Part shown: in pieces, positions 48,473 through 60,064 of the stretch
Layout of the letters: each line of letters begins with the position of its first letter
Numbering within the stretch: position 1 is the stretch's first letter
Assembly: GCF_001723175.1 (NCBI RefSeq)
Contig: NC_064651.1
Span: 4,402,001-4,466,000 of the forward strand
Direction: 5' to 3'
DNA: 64,000 nt
From: Penicillium oxalicum
Lineage: Eukaryota; Ascomycota; Eurotiomycetes; Eurotiales; Aspergillaceae
Notes under the pieces: model-generated
Seen by the model: only the letters and a program-made list of their open reading frames with translations
Told to the model about the DNA's origin: nothing
The model's database searches: none
Program-made: the position numbers and the translations under genes

Positions 48473-49596
48473 CTACTCTTCCGGGTTGTACAAATTCTGA
48501 TTCAGAATCTTGGTCATGGTGAACATGTGGACTCGGTCCTGCTTGAATACAGCACGCATGGCGTCGTCACAGCGAATTTGACGGCGGTCACTCGGGTCTT
48601 GAAGTTCGTTCTCTCTAATGTATTGCCAGACCCGTTTGACGGTCTGTGGGCGCGAGAGCTGGTTTGATGATGAGCATACGGCGCTCTCAAGGAACTGGGG
48701 GAGATGGCAAGACATACCGTTGTTTCACCTAGTAATGCAGACAAGGGAGCCGATAAATTCAATGGTTTCTAATGCGCAAGGTGAGCGAGATGTTGCGCAG
48801 AGGTGCCAAGTGAGTTGTCGTCAAAAACTTACATGGAATCCGCCCGATCGATTAACCTCCTTCTTAGAATCGGGACCGGAGTCGACATCCGAGTCATCCT
48901 CGGCCTTCACCCGTTTTGAGGTTTTGGGCTTACTCTTCTTCTTTGGCGGAGCCGCACGCCTTGTGCTTGCACCTCTTGTCTGTCGAGCTCGCATATTCTC
49001 CTCCGCCTGCAGTTTGGCCGCGAACAAAGCATCGGCGTCGACATCGGTCTCGATCTTTTGCTTTTTCGGGGCCGGTGGCGCACTTGTGGATTCCGGTGCC
49101 TCCTCGCTATCGGTCTGCCGCTTCGCAGGCGAAGTGGAAGGAAAAGGTGAGGGCGCCGAGTCAACGTGCGTGTGCCCATTTGTGACCGTAGTCTCCTCTG
49201 GTGATTGGACATCATTTCTGCCAGCAAAAATATCAAAACGCTCCATAATGAGCTGCTTAATTTCTGGCTGTTCATTGTCAGCGACCAATGTCCATCGGAA
49301 TTGACGATATCCATAATGTAGGTAGTGCGCTCAAGCAACAGCTGCACGGGATGCGCCCACCTTCTGCGGAGTGAGATCATAGCCAATGACGTCCTGAAGA
49401 CCTTTGCGGATCCGCTTCTCAGAAATTGTATTCAGATCGCTCTTCGCGAGAATCGAGTCAATGATCCGAGAGTACTCATCGCGCTTATCGGATGATACTG
49501 TAGAATCATGTTAGAGACTGAATTGAAGCTTGCTGGCGCGTCAGCTGGCCGCGGAGACCAGCGACGGTGGTATTCCCGAGTCAACCTACGCGACAT
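48473..49596 (-). CDS. tri1: DEK_C and SWIB/MDM2 domain protein, Tri1/Uaf30 type
   Basis: Five exons on the minus strand, 49590-49596, 49361-49497, 48833-49267, 48718-48768 and 48473-48658, give 271 residues. The DEK_C-like domain fills residues 3-65 (YSRIIDSILAKSDLNTISEK, then RIRKGLQDVIGYDLTPQK and PEIKQLIMERFDIF). A polar linker with basic clusters follows (AAPPKKKSKPKTSKRVKAED). The SWIB domain is C-terminal: KPLNLSAPLSALLGETTLSR, PQTVKRVWQYIRENELQDPS, DAMRAVFKQDRVHMFTMTKI. Yeast relatives are Tri1, of poorly known role, and Uaf30, an RNA polymerase I upstream activation factor subunit; domain order fits either. The first exon codes only Met-Ser plus one base (donor GTAGGT), the sole start that brings the DEK_C domain into frame. 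It is divergent from rsa4. Confidence 0.87.
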
Positions 49597-50239
49597 GATG
49601 CCTGTTCCACACGGCTGACGGTCGACTTGCGGCCCTTCCCACCCAATTGTTTTCTGCGAACAGAAACAAGCGCTATCAGACTGTCGCAGGGCTCGATCGG
49701 GGAGTCGAATGTGATGGTGTCAGAAGGTACTTTCGCGGAGGATTGGGCAGGTATACTCGCACTGGTGCTTGAGGACGGCGGGGGTACGATAGCTGTGCCG
49801 AGATTGAGGAAGGCGGAAGCCACATCCAACACGAGGAATGAGTGACCTGGCAATTGATGGGCAGTAGAGGGACTCGGCCTTCTAGAATCAGATTCCACGA
49901 GGACTTAAGCTCATCACCCCGCGTCGGCAGTAGCTCCGAAAGCAACTGCTCGCGCCAGCTGCGATTCGATGCGCGCCCACCCGGCTGGGGAAGATGCTGA
50001 CTCAGCTATACAACCCGTCCGCCGGACCGCCCCGGCGGTCGCTAACCTCAGCGCCGGGCAGAGTCACGAGATGTACTGGCACGTGATCATATCAAGTGGG
50101 CAACGAGGACGGAGGGAAAGGCAGCCCCACTCGTAGTCGTCGATAAGCGCAGATAAAGTACCTGTGCCATATCCACGAAGCGATAAGATAAGCTGCCTAA
50201 ACCAAAATTTCTTCCACCAACAACCTCCCACCACCAACA
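49597..50239. promoter_or_regulatory. Divergent promoter region tri1 / rsa4
   Basis: About 640 bases between the two start codons. Short frames on both strands have no domain. The shared location would allow co-regulation of a possible rDNA-related factor with a ribosome assembly factor. Confidence 0.45.
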
Positions 50240-51920
50240 ATGGCCACTCTTCTTCCTCCACCTAGCAAGCGCCAAAAGCTTGCCCAGGCCGAAAAGGCCC
50301 GGGAGCAGCAAGAGATTGACAGTATCCCTACCGACTTGGGCAGTGTTCGCGTTCAATTCTATGATCAAGCCACGGGGAATGCTACGGGACCCGCGGTCTC
50401 GGTCCCTGTTGCAGATGCAAATATCAAAAACCTCGAGACATTGTTGAACACTTTACAAGGCAATGTAAGTCAACCCTTGCTCCGCTCAGTAGACCAAAAC
50501 ATAGTCTGATCTGATCATTCAGGATGACGACGATCGAGTACCATATCGGTTCACATATCAATCCGATAAGAAAGATGGACAAACAATTGACATCCTAGCG
50601 GACTTGTATCATTCGCTTCTTCAACCTGGGATCAAAACCACCGAGGACACTGTCCCTCTCTTTTTCACTCCACAAGCTGTCTTCCGTGTGAAAGCCGTCT
50701 CTCGATGCGCTGCATCCATCGCTGGCCACGGCGAAGCCATCCTTGCAACGCAGTTCTCGCCCATCAATTCGTCCACAATGGTATCGGGCAGCGGGGACTC
50801 CACCGCTCGAATCTGGGATTGCGACACAGGTACCCCACTCCACACCCTTAAAGGGCACACCAGCTGGGTACTGGCGGTGGCATACTCGCCCAACGGCGCT
50901 ATGATCGCGACGGGTAGCATGGACAATTCGGTGCGCTTCTGGGATGCCAAGAAGGGCGAGGCGCTGGGTGCGCCAGTGAAGGGTCATTCCAAGTGGATCA
51001 CCAGCCTGGCCTGGGAACCCTATCATCTGCAGGAATCTGGACGCCCTCGTCTCGCCTCGGCCTCCAAGGACTCGACCGTTCGGATTTGGGACGTCGTCTC
51101 GAAGCGCATCGAGCACGTTCTCACTGGACACAAGGGCTCGGTCACCTGCGTCCGATGGGGTGGCACCGGTCAGATCTACACTGCCTCGCATGACAAGACC
51201 ATCAAGATTTGGAACCCTAAGGATGGCACTCTGATCCAAACGCTGGCAGCACATGCGCACCGCGTGAATCATCTGGCCTTGTCCACCGACTTCGCTCTAC
51301 GCACTGCTTACCATGACCATACCGGCAAGGTGCCCGTGACGGAGTCGGAGAGGGTAGCCGCTGCCCGCAAGCGATTTGAAGAAGCGGCCACGGTGAACAA
51401 CAAGATTGTGGAACGATTGGTGTCCGCCAGTGACGATTTCACCATGTATTTATGGGATCCAGCCGCATCCAACAAGCCCGTGGCGCGAATGCTCGGTCAT
51501 CAGAAGGAGGTCAACCATGTCACTTTTTCGCCCGATATGGCCTACATTGCATCCGCCGGATTTGATAATCACGTGAAGTTGTGGAACGGTCGCGATGGGA
51601 AGTAAGTACTGCCCGGCTTTACAATTCCTGATTTTTCTTTTGGTTGTTCAATTTACTGACCGATGCCTCTTGACAGATTCATTACCACTTTCCGTGGTCA
51701 CGTTGGTGCTGTTTATCAGTGTTGTTTCTCGGCCGACTCCCGAATGCTCGTCTCCTCGTCTAAAGATACCACCTTGAAGGTCTGGGATGTGCGCACAGGC
51801 AAGCTCGCCACCGATTTGCCCGGGCACAAAGACGAGGTCTTTGCAGTGGATTGGAGTCCCGATGGACAAAAGGTTGGAAGTGGAGGCAAGGACAAGGCAA
51901 TTCGAATCTGGCGAAACTAG
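50240..51920 (+). CDS. rsa4: Ribosome assembly factor Rsa4 (Notchless homologue)
   Basis: Three exons, 50240-50464, 50523-51601 and 51677-51920, give 515 residues, the length of yeast Rsa4. Rsa4 sits on the pre-60S particle and is pulled by the AAA ATPase Rea1 through its N-terminal NLE (ubiquitin-like, MIDAS-interacting) domain, here residues about 33-120 (VRVQFYDQATGNATGPAVSV, VPYRFTYQSD). An eight-bladed WD40 propeller follows: IAGHGEAILATQFSP, GSGDSTARIWDCDTGTPLHT, GSMDNSVRFWDAKKGEALGA, SASKDSTVRIWDVVSKRIEH, TASHDKTIKIWNPKDGTLIQ, SASDDFTMYLWDPAASNKPV, SAGFDNHVKLWNGRDGK and SSSKDTTLKVWDVRTGKLAT, ending in GSGGKDKAIRIWRN. Both introns have GTAAGT donors and keep frame. Confidence 0.97.
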
Positions 51921-52502
51921 TAGAATCGGAAGAGTTGCGCGAGTATAGAGTCTGGTCCTGTATAGAAAGATACCCATCATTGATTTCTACCGCTTCGGCA
52001 TACCGTTTTATCTTGCGCATCACGCATCATTCTTCCCGTCCGAAGGGAGCAACCTTCTTTGTCTCGATAAGCAGTCTCTGCGTGAGCGTCACGTCCCGAT
52101 ACTTCAAGTTGGATGAGATGTGAGCAATCATGTTGAGCACCACATAAACAAGACATTGCCGACACCACCGGCCAAGCACACACACACGATGCATGTACGT
52201 TACCACGTTCTTTACCGGCTCACGTAATCTACTGCATGATTCGAAAGGTACTCATATTCCGCAGGTGGCAGCATGTAATGATTAATTCAAGGAATGGATT
52301 AGTCTAGTATAAAAGAGACTTGAGCATCAAGATATGACCAGTAGGTAAAGATGAGAAGCACCAAAGAAAAAAAGTCAAACGCTCATGCAAATATTCTTAA
52401 TCCACAAAGCAGTGCGAGCCAGGCTGTATCCTTTCAGATCTCATGAGAGGGAGAGCAAGATAGTGTTTCCTCCCTCAAGCCTTGGCGACTCTGCCTTCTG
52501 GC
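51921..52502. other. Convergent 3' intergenic region
   Basis: About 580 bases between the convergent rsa4 and phiA genes. A short CA repeat occurs near 52180. No gene is seen. Confidence 0.5.
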
Positions 52503-53072
52503 TTAGATGTACTGCCAGGCAGGGGTGCTACCGGAGTAAGTGAAAGCACGGGCCGAGAAGCCCAGGCAGTCGTCCTTGTTGCCCGAGGGAACCTTCAGGT
52601 TCTCAATGGGGGCAAAGACCTGGTAGCGGTTGTCGGTGGTCGGGCAGGCCAGGAGACCGTCACCCTTGAAGGTCCAGTGAGCGGCATCGCCCTCGGTCTC
52701 GTAGGCGAATTCACCGACGATGGAGCCCTGGGGCATGGCGGCGGAGTGGGCCTGGGTGAAGCTCACGGCACCAGTGGGATCGACGTAGATCTGCTGGCCG
52801 CCGGGGACTTCGACGTCCAGGGCGTTGCCACCGGGAGCGATGATGGTCTGGTCGCCGGGAGGGCAGTTCTGGACAGTCTCACTGGGGCAGTAGGAGGTGG
52901 TGGTGCCACCGAGGTAGAACTTCTGGCCGGCAGCGTTCAAGGAGGCATACTGGATGCCGGAGCCGGAGCGGATGGCGACCACGCCAAAGGATGGGTTGGC
53001 GGCCGGGGCCTGGCTGGTGGGCGCAGCGGCGGCCAGCAGAGGGAGGGCGAGGGAAGCAATGAAGGTCTTCAT
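52503..53072 (-). CDS. phiA: Conidiation-associated cell wall protein PhiA
   Basis: A single-exon secreted protein of 189 residues. A signal peptide covers about residues 1-17 (MKTFIASLALPLLAAAA). The body has the PhiA blocks NAAGQKFYLGG, SYCPSETVQNCPPGDQT, LDVEVPGGQQIYVDPTGAVS, FTQAHSAAMPQGSIVGEF and KVPSGNKDDCLGF, with paired Cys. In Aspergillus PhiA is a cell-wall protein needed for phialide and conidium development; the A. fumigatus homologue is the allergen Asp f 34. Codon use is strongly biased to C-ending codons, as in highly expressed genes, and a TATA-type element lies about 145 bases upstream. Presence of this family is one of the better hints that the organism belongs to Eurotiales. 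Confidence 0.92.
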   Translation of the reverse strand: MKTFIASLALPLLAAAAPTSQAPAANPSFGVVAIRSGSGIQYASLNAAGQKFYLGGTTTSYCPSETVQNCPPGDQTIIAPGGNALDVEVPGGQQIYVDPTGAVSFTQAHSAAMPQGSIVGEFAYETEGDAAHWTFKGDGLLACPTTDNRYQVFAPIENLKVPSGNKDDCLGFSARAFTYSGSTPAWQYI

Positions 53073-53216
53073 GTTGAATCAACGGGTTGAGAAGTGGGTT
53101 AGGTTGGAGAGGATGGTGAGGGATTAGATTGAAGAGTGATGGAAGTAGATTGGCTTTTGTGAGGAATGTTGTGATGATGATATTTCAAGAGTATCCTGGG
53201 AAGGGAATGCCAGTCC

Positions 53217-53224
53217 CTTTTATA
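53217..53224 (-). promoter_or_regulatory. TATA box of phiA
   Basis: TATAAAAG on the minus strand, about 145 bases before the phiA ATG, within a suitable distance for a highly expressed, regulated gene with a leader of about 100 bases. Confidence 0.5.
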
Positions 53225-56200
53225 CCTTGGCTGGAGGGCCACGACATGATGAAGTTGAGAGACTCTGGTGATAGACAAGTCCTGATCATCCGAGGATCAT
53301 CAAAGGTCCATGTCTCGCAAGTGCGTCTCCGCAATGGAGTCTGTGGATATCCTGGAACCGAATCCCGTGACTGGCGGCCCCGGGACAGGGTCGTATCTGC
53401 CCGTTTCTCAGAATAGAATATGGGGCTCTGAGGAACTTGCCAGTGGAGTTGACCCTAAGACAGTTTGACAACTCATCTCCAACCATGAATGAGGTGATGG
53501 TGGACTGATGAGGTATCGCTGGATGAATCATGAATGATGATTCTTCCTGTAATCCACATTTACCCGTGCCGGTCCCGCGGAGTTGCCGACGGGAGTGGCG
53601 ACATTGTTGGGGGAAAAAGACCCGTGTGAGACATGAGATATTCGTGGTTCTTGGGTGAAGTCACGGCGCCGCTGGACTATGATGCAACGTTAAACCCCAT
53701 GGAGAGAATATTCCTGCCACCCCAAGTCTGGGAAAATGCTCCTTTCACAATCATCAAATCTCTGCCTGAGGGAAAACATTGACTGGCTGGGAATTTGAAA
53801 ACCCCCCGAAAAATAAAATAAAATAAAAGACCGTATTTTGATGGCAAGACATGACTGGATCAAAAAAAACCCCTGACAATGCATAGTTATCCAGGTTCCC
53901 GAGTGATCATCAATCAAATATCCTATGGAATGGGGATAGCGGGGGCTAATTTGACGGCATACTCTCACTCTATGCATTTTGGACACTTGTTGACCTAAGA
54001 CATTGCGGGCTACATCAATAGGCCATCAAGTTCTTCTGGAGAAGAACCTACGACACCATAGAACCGGCAGCCTGCAAAGAAACCAGACAAGAATATGGTT
54101 GTAGACATTCAACCCCGGAATTCTCCCCCAAGCTACCCACACCAGCATTGCACCTCTCAATGGAATGACGCATTCTGCCTGGAAAGAGAGAGAGAGAGAG
54201 ACATTGCGAGTATGACAAAACCCTCCGAAAAGGGTTCGAACGGGTAGAGGCGCAACTTCCTCAGAATGAACGAGTTGATAGTCTGTCTCCACCGGCACAA
54301 GCCACGATGCTGTGGGGATCTGCACTCCCACGCGCCCGACTGGGACTAAACCGGATGTGTCCCAATTGTTCATGTCTCAGTTGCCAGAACCGGTGCTCTC
54401 CTGTCCATTGAGCCGACGGGGGGGCATGACGAGATTCCCTTTCGGCATTATCCTCATGGCAGCGGTGATTCTCTTGGCACCGAGGGGATGCGACACGCAA
54501 AAAAATCGAATTCCTTGTGTAAACCGCCACCGTCCCCGATTGTGATGAGGGGAGTCGATGTCCTGCCGACAGAACCGAGCGTCTCCTGGGTGGTGAGAAT
54601 TCTCCTATTCTTCACTCTCCGGCCCACGAACCGGTGGAGTCGTGCCAGGCGATGATCAGCTCCAAGGAGAAGCTCAATCTGTGCTGGAATCATCCCCCCA
54701 TCAATAATTATCCCGGCTCTATTATTCTCCCGGGATCTGCGATGATCGATCTTGCAACCATGGTTGATGGACCGAGGGTGGCTGTTCTGTGTGTGGATAT
54801 TGGTGAGTTGCATCAGGACGGGCAACCCGGGGTTGCAGATATCACTTGTGACTGGTCGCTCGGTTAGATCAACTGGCAGTAGGCAAGGGTAGGTACCCTA
54901 CTGATGGTACTTTAGGTGCTACTACAGTACTGACTACTGCGTGTAGTAGGGGAATACGAGTATAATGCCGCAGTCCATGATGATTATTATTAGGTACTCA
55001 CAACGGTACTCCACCGGCGATGATGCCATAATCGCAATTAAAGTTGGCCGGCTCCGAGTCAGTTGTCTTGCCGACTCGCATGCGTGGGACTTTGCAACAC
55101 CCAAAGCCCCCGCCAGGTCTCAGTTGACCGTGTGGACAAGGCGAGAGAGAGAAACGGAATTTCCTGCATAGTCTGTATTATTCTGATCTCTGATGCAACA
55201 TGCCCGTCCGAGCAAGTAGACCATGTCTGCCACTCGGCTACGCTCTCATCGTTGCCCTCGATTGCAACCGAGGTGGTGCAACGTGTAGTCCCGACATGTA
55301 TTCACAATTTCATAGCGATCCTCACCACTTCTTACCACTCCCGAGGGCTGGCTGCTTCTCTGTGCTGCTTCTACGTGCCGCTGTTTCTGCGGCTGCGGTA
55401 CTCCACTCGGCCTGATACACTTGCTCCACCGCGTCATGCGTTTCGAGTATCTCATGGTGCAGATCGGAATTATCACCTTCGATCGGCTTCAACGGCAACG
55501 CTGCTTGCCATCGTTCGACTCTCTTCTACCTTCATAGCGTACTCCATCATGGACAAATCGAGAAGTAGAACATGTCTCAGTCTCCTCCATCCTTCATGCG
55601 AGGTCATACGCTCTTCCGCTTGTCAAATCATGTCACCAGAGTCACCTCCGACCGTACAAGAATAGGAACAAGTTTCCAGTAGGGTCTCACAACACTGTAG
55701 AGCGCCGGCTCGCTCGTTGCCACCGAATTTAGCATCCTCGGGGATTCTCAATTGTCATGTAGGCTTTGTGCAAGATTGATCTCGCGTACATATGCACCGT
55801 GCGTGGTACGTAGCATATAAGTCAGACATGACCAACCGATGACAATTGATGCCTTGGAGACTGAGATGTGTGCCTGTTGATGTCAGGCACCGAATTTCTC
55901 TCTCTCCCTCTCTCTCTATGCTCGGCGCTAGCAGGGATTAAGCTGTTGGCAACTTGCTACCCTGTCAATGCTGTGGCCACTCGCACATCAACAAGAGCTC
56001 CCCTTGACTCAGTCGAGCAAAACTCAAATATAGACTTTAAAATAGCTGCACCCGCACTCTGCTATTCGTGACACCAAAGTAAGACACTTTCAACTTGGAA
56101 AACAAAAGTGCAAAGAAATTACCAAACATTCGCCTGAGCATTGAAGCAGTCTTGCTCTCTGTTCGGGGTTGTTTTTTTTTTTTGCCTGGAAAGTCCCTAC

Positions 56201-58971
56201 TCACTTACTTCACAGACTCGGACAAATTTCACACAGTACCTATCTTGCATCGCTTTCCACTTCATGAACGACATTGTCCTCAAAGAAGCCTGAATAAAAT
56301 TCGAGTGAACCTTCGTATGCCATCAAGGTGATGAGAACACATTTCCACACAACTCGTTGACAACGCTCGGATAAAACCTGTCAGAGACTTTGCAGCACCT
56401 GCCAAGACACTCAACACATCGATTCCCGCTTCCTTGTGCCCCCTCGAAAGGAGCTACTGTATGTCTCAACGCCCACTCCTGCCTGTCCGTATTCTTTTCG
56501 TCCAGCCCGACGGAACGTGATGACAGAGGTGTGTGCTCATAGAAGGTTGAAGAGCCTTCTTCATATCCGTACGTGTCTTCTTCCCCCACCCCCCACCCCC
56601 CACTGGGAGTGTGAAACATGCATACGCCTCTCATGCTCGGTCGTCCCAAGACGGACTAATTTAATTTGCACGACTCGTCTCCGAGTTGAGGAGAGAATGC
56701 CTCTCGGTTTCAAATTGTTCTGGAGGGATAGTGCAGGATTTGTGGATTATTCATGTTTCCACCTACCTTAGTAGCTACATGTACGAAGATGAGGTACATG
56801 ACGCCGTTGCGCCAATTCTCTGCTGAAATATTTGATGGGGCTCGACACTCATCTATTGGTGGACAAATGAATTGGAAGCTTCATTGAGGTAGACTGAGTA
56901 CTGACTGTATGCCCGTTGATCAGTCTCAGTACATATATGAGCCTTGGAGTTTGTTCGAGATGACCAAGATTGTTTATTTTAGCGGCACGGTTAGCGTCCA
57001 GAGGCATCCCCTGAGAGCCTTCCAGGTCAAGTGTAAGCCTTTCAACAATGTCTCACACCAAAAATTTTCCGGGATTGGCACAATTACCTGCAAAATAGAG
57101 ATCTCTCATCAAGGCTCTTTGGATGATGCATTTTACTCATTCGGTTTTGTGCGCAACACATAGATATAGCAGGTTGTCTATCAACCCGTTCTGGTCCCCG
57201 TGCTTTGACAGCGCTGTCGTCCGTTGCCGGATGTCCACAACTTCTCCAGGCCAAGGAAACATAGAGACCGTTGACGGGTCAATGGAATGGAACATAATCT
57301 AGGGTTATAGCTGGGGAAGCAGGAATTGTGGGTGCTAAGGACCAAGGTGAAATTCAGGTACATGCTGTTACACTTGTAACAAGACTCCTCAGGGCAACTG
57401 TTCGAATCTGCAATCTCGAGAAGGGGGAAATTCCCCGGGGAAAAAGTTAAGCTGCTTCTCTACTTGAATGAAAGTGGTTTGGAGATGGCGGTTCAAAACG
57501 ACGGGAAGAGCCACTCACATATTGCATCCTGCCAAGACCAGGAGCTTGCAGGTTTTTACTTCAAATTACGAGGGACCATAATTAAATATGCTGGTCTCGC
57601 CCAAACAACACGCACGTGTCCACTGGCAAGGTAGACCTGGCGACCACAAACCTCACCTTTGAATCAAAGTAAATGATGGGTTCTATGAACCATCACTTTG
57701 CTATCATTTTTGACAAGTCTCGTCACTATGTGACAGTAAGTGCTGTGTACCTGTTACCCACATACGCTGGAAATCTTATAATCCCTCGACTGGATATATT
57801 TCATGCGGAAAAAGACATGTACCCAGTCAACTGGCTTGATGTGTCTCAGTCATTGGATGGATCAAAGAGGTTGTTTGAGCGCTCTGGCGATTATTTTCCA
57901 AGTATCACTGACATCTGTTTCGTGAACATTGAATAGAGCAATACGCCACGGAATTTCCTTCTTTATCGACTGTTCACATCCGATCTCTCCATATCAATCT
58001 GCCAAACCTGCTCTAGAGGAAATTCCACAGAGCTACTAGGTGTGAGCTCTGACTGAACTATCTCAATGCACTCCGGCCCCAATTGCTGGATTTTCATCGC
58101 GGAAACTCCGCTAGTTGGACCAATAAACACTGCAGTCTCGGCGCTTAGTTTTTCTACAAGGGCTGCATGGAAGCATGGAAACATGTACAGAAATCTCATC
58201 CCATGCAGGCCTTTCTTACTAGGAGGTTGCCTCAATCTAAGGTAGTCTCCTGAGAAGTGGGAGAAGAAGATGCCGTGAGAAATCAATTGAATCCCTGTGA
58301 CTTGAGTCCGTGCTGTGCATCTTTCACCTTGATCGTACCGTAAGGTAGAGATACAGTTGATAAACTCAGCATCTGTTATCGGCGTTTCCACCTTATTTGC
58401 TATGATTGATACCCAAGACAATTTTTTTCCCGAAAGACAAGGCTACTTCAGTCCTGAGAGGGATCTAAGGACTCGAATACATTGCAACGTCTGGAATCAA
58501 CATTGATTGCGGACGATGAATGCCAATGGAAGGAAGGTACCGTAACGCGACTTCTGCCCGACGAGGATCATTAAAGTGTGATTCTGCTACCCTTCAAACC
58601 AACTGTCTGTCGCTGAAAGTCCGCACAATTCCAGTCCACAACGATAGACAGTCTCTCCCGATGTGAACGATAATTAGACTCGATTTGGTGCCGTTCTTTT
58701 GTCCTCAAAAGCTAGAAGATTCACTCGTTGACTACCGTAGTATTCTGGGGCTTTGGAATTTAGGAACTCCTGTGATTTATAATAGAAATACACATTATAT
58801 TATAGAGAGACGAATCTAACATTTCTCACAAGACCGCCTTTCAGACTGAATCACTTGGGAAAACCTCCAAAATTATAGTCCTACAGCATACAAATAAAAG
58901 CAACGGAGAGCTCCTTGCCCATAGCGTTTGAAAGCAAGAAATCTCCAGCTTCTCCCAGTTCGAACCAGCCT

Positions 58972-59373
58972 TTAACTTTGAGAATTGAAGGTGTACATAC
59001 CAACGTTGGTTGCAACTGTGAATGATGCTGATTTTATGTAAAGCAGTCTAGATAGACGAGAGTCACGTAGAATGGCCGAGGTTCCAAACAAAGTGCTACT
59101 AATAGAAATCGCAAGCTTGGAGTCTTTGAGCTCTACATACCAGTGTGCCTCGACCAAAGGATACATAGACTTACCCAAGCGCTGCGGGGATTCTGTGATT
59201 TCTTCAAAAGTCCAATTTATTTCGTGGTTTGGAACTGCAAGCCCCTGAGACTTGTAGTTGCGATTTTTCATGGCCGGCATCCAGTTGATGCCTATTTCGA
59301 CTCTACCATGAGTAATCTTGAGCTCGAAAAATTCCATATACTCCCCCAGGCATGTATGTCGATAGCTGGGCAT
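58972..59373 (-). CDS. Doubtful small hypothetical protein
   Basis: A minus-strand frame of 133 residues with a true ATG (MPSYRHTCLGEYMEFFELKI). The composition is protein-like: Trp, Tyr, Phe and charged residues are well mixed (VEAHWYVELKDSKLAISI), with no low-complexity. I do not recognise the family. There is no signal peptide or membrane segment. A GTAAGTCTATG sequence inside the frame could be a splice donor, in which case the gene model would differ. It lies isolated in a 7 kb gene-poor region and may be a remnant of a larger gene. Confidence 0.3.
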   Translation of the reverse strand: MPSYRHTCLGEYMEFFELKITHGRVEIGINWMPAMKNRNYKSQGLAVPNHEINWTFEEITESPQRLGKSMYPLVEAHWYVELKDSKLAISISSTLFGTSAILRDSRLSRLLYIKSASFTVATNVGMYTFNSQS

Positions 59374-60064
59374 CTAGAATTATTTTACGACCAAAAGAGA
59401 CAAGGACAGGGGGAAAGAAACAGACAATGGTAAGAATATCCTGATTAGCAGGGAGTATATACGAGCAGGAGTTCGCGCCTCCGTGGTATATAAATGTGCG
59501 TGGCCCTCAATAGAAACAAAAAGAAAGACCACAAACTGGAAGATCAAACAAGGTTCCCCCAAAACAGTTGCAACTCCTGCGCCGATCCGTGTAGCAAGCA
59601 AACCGGACAAGATTTATAGAGAAGGGGAGCAAAAGAAGGAAAGGGGGAAAAAAGGCAAGATTAAAACACCCTCGAGCAACAATGAAAGAAAAAAAAAGAC
59701 CAGCAGGCCACCGAAAACACCTGATCGTAAGCCACCACGCCGTCCGTTTTGACCCACCACCTGAAGTCTTTCAAAATCCGCCAAACAAGAGCAAAGGAAA
59801 CCAAAAAAATAATAATAGTGGAAATCGAACATGTACCCATGACACCGTCAATCGTCACACCAACATGCGTGCGAGCCATGTGCCTTGACTCCCCTAGGAG
59901 ATAAAGGGGCCTCTCGCATAACGCCTTCTGTCCACTCTTCGAGCCGCAAGGACTCGCATCGGCTGAGTAGGTTGGTCCGCCTAGGGAACGCTCCTCCCCT
60001 GCCATTCTTCCTCGTCTTCTCAATCACCACGTTCCTCCCCAAGGCACGGATACATGTTCTCAGC

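Larger units (their letters stand above)
53073..60064. other. 7 kb gene-poor stretch
   Basis: Apart from one doubtful minus-strand frame at 58972-59373, no gene could be supported. The phiA promoter occupies the left end. Short plus frames at 56909-57163 and 57673-57936 and a minus frame at 57963-58421 have protein-like composition but no recognisable domain and no good start or splice structure. Simple repeats occur at about 54184-54200 (GA), 55899-55918 (CT) and a T run near 56170. No transposase, reverse transcriptase, tRNA or long terminal repeat was recognised. The stretch from about 56.8 to 59.4 kb looks more AT-rich than the rest. Confidence 0.45.

Noticed and set aside
54200..54260. 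GGGTTCGAAC suggested a tRNA T arm
   Set aside because: The flanking bases do not pair and no cloverleaf can be drawn on either strand.
55063..55665. A 200-codon frame in the gene-poor region
   Set aside because: No domain and odd composition rich in Ser, Cys and Arg; overlapping frames are equally open.
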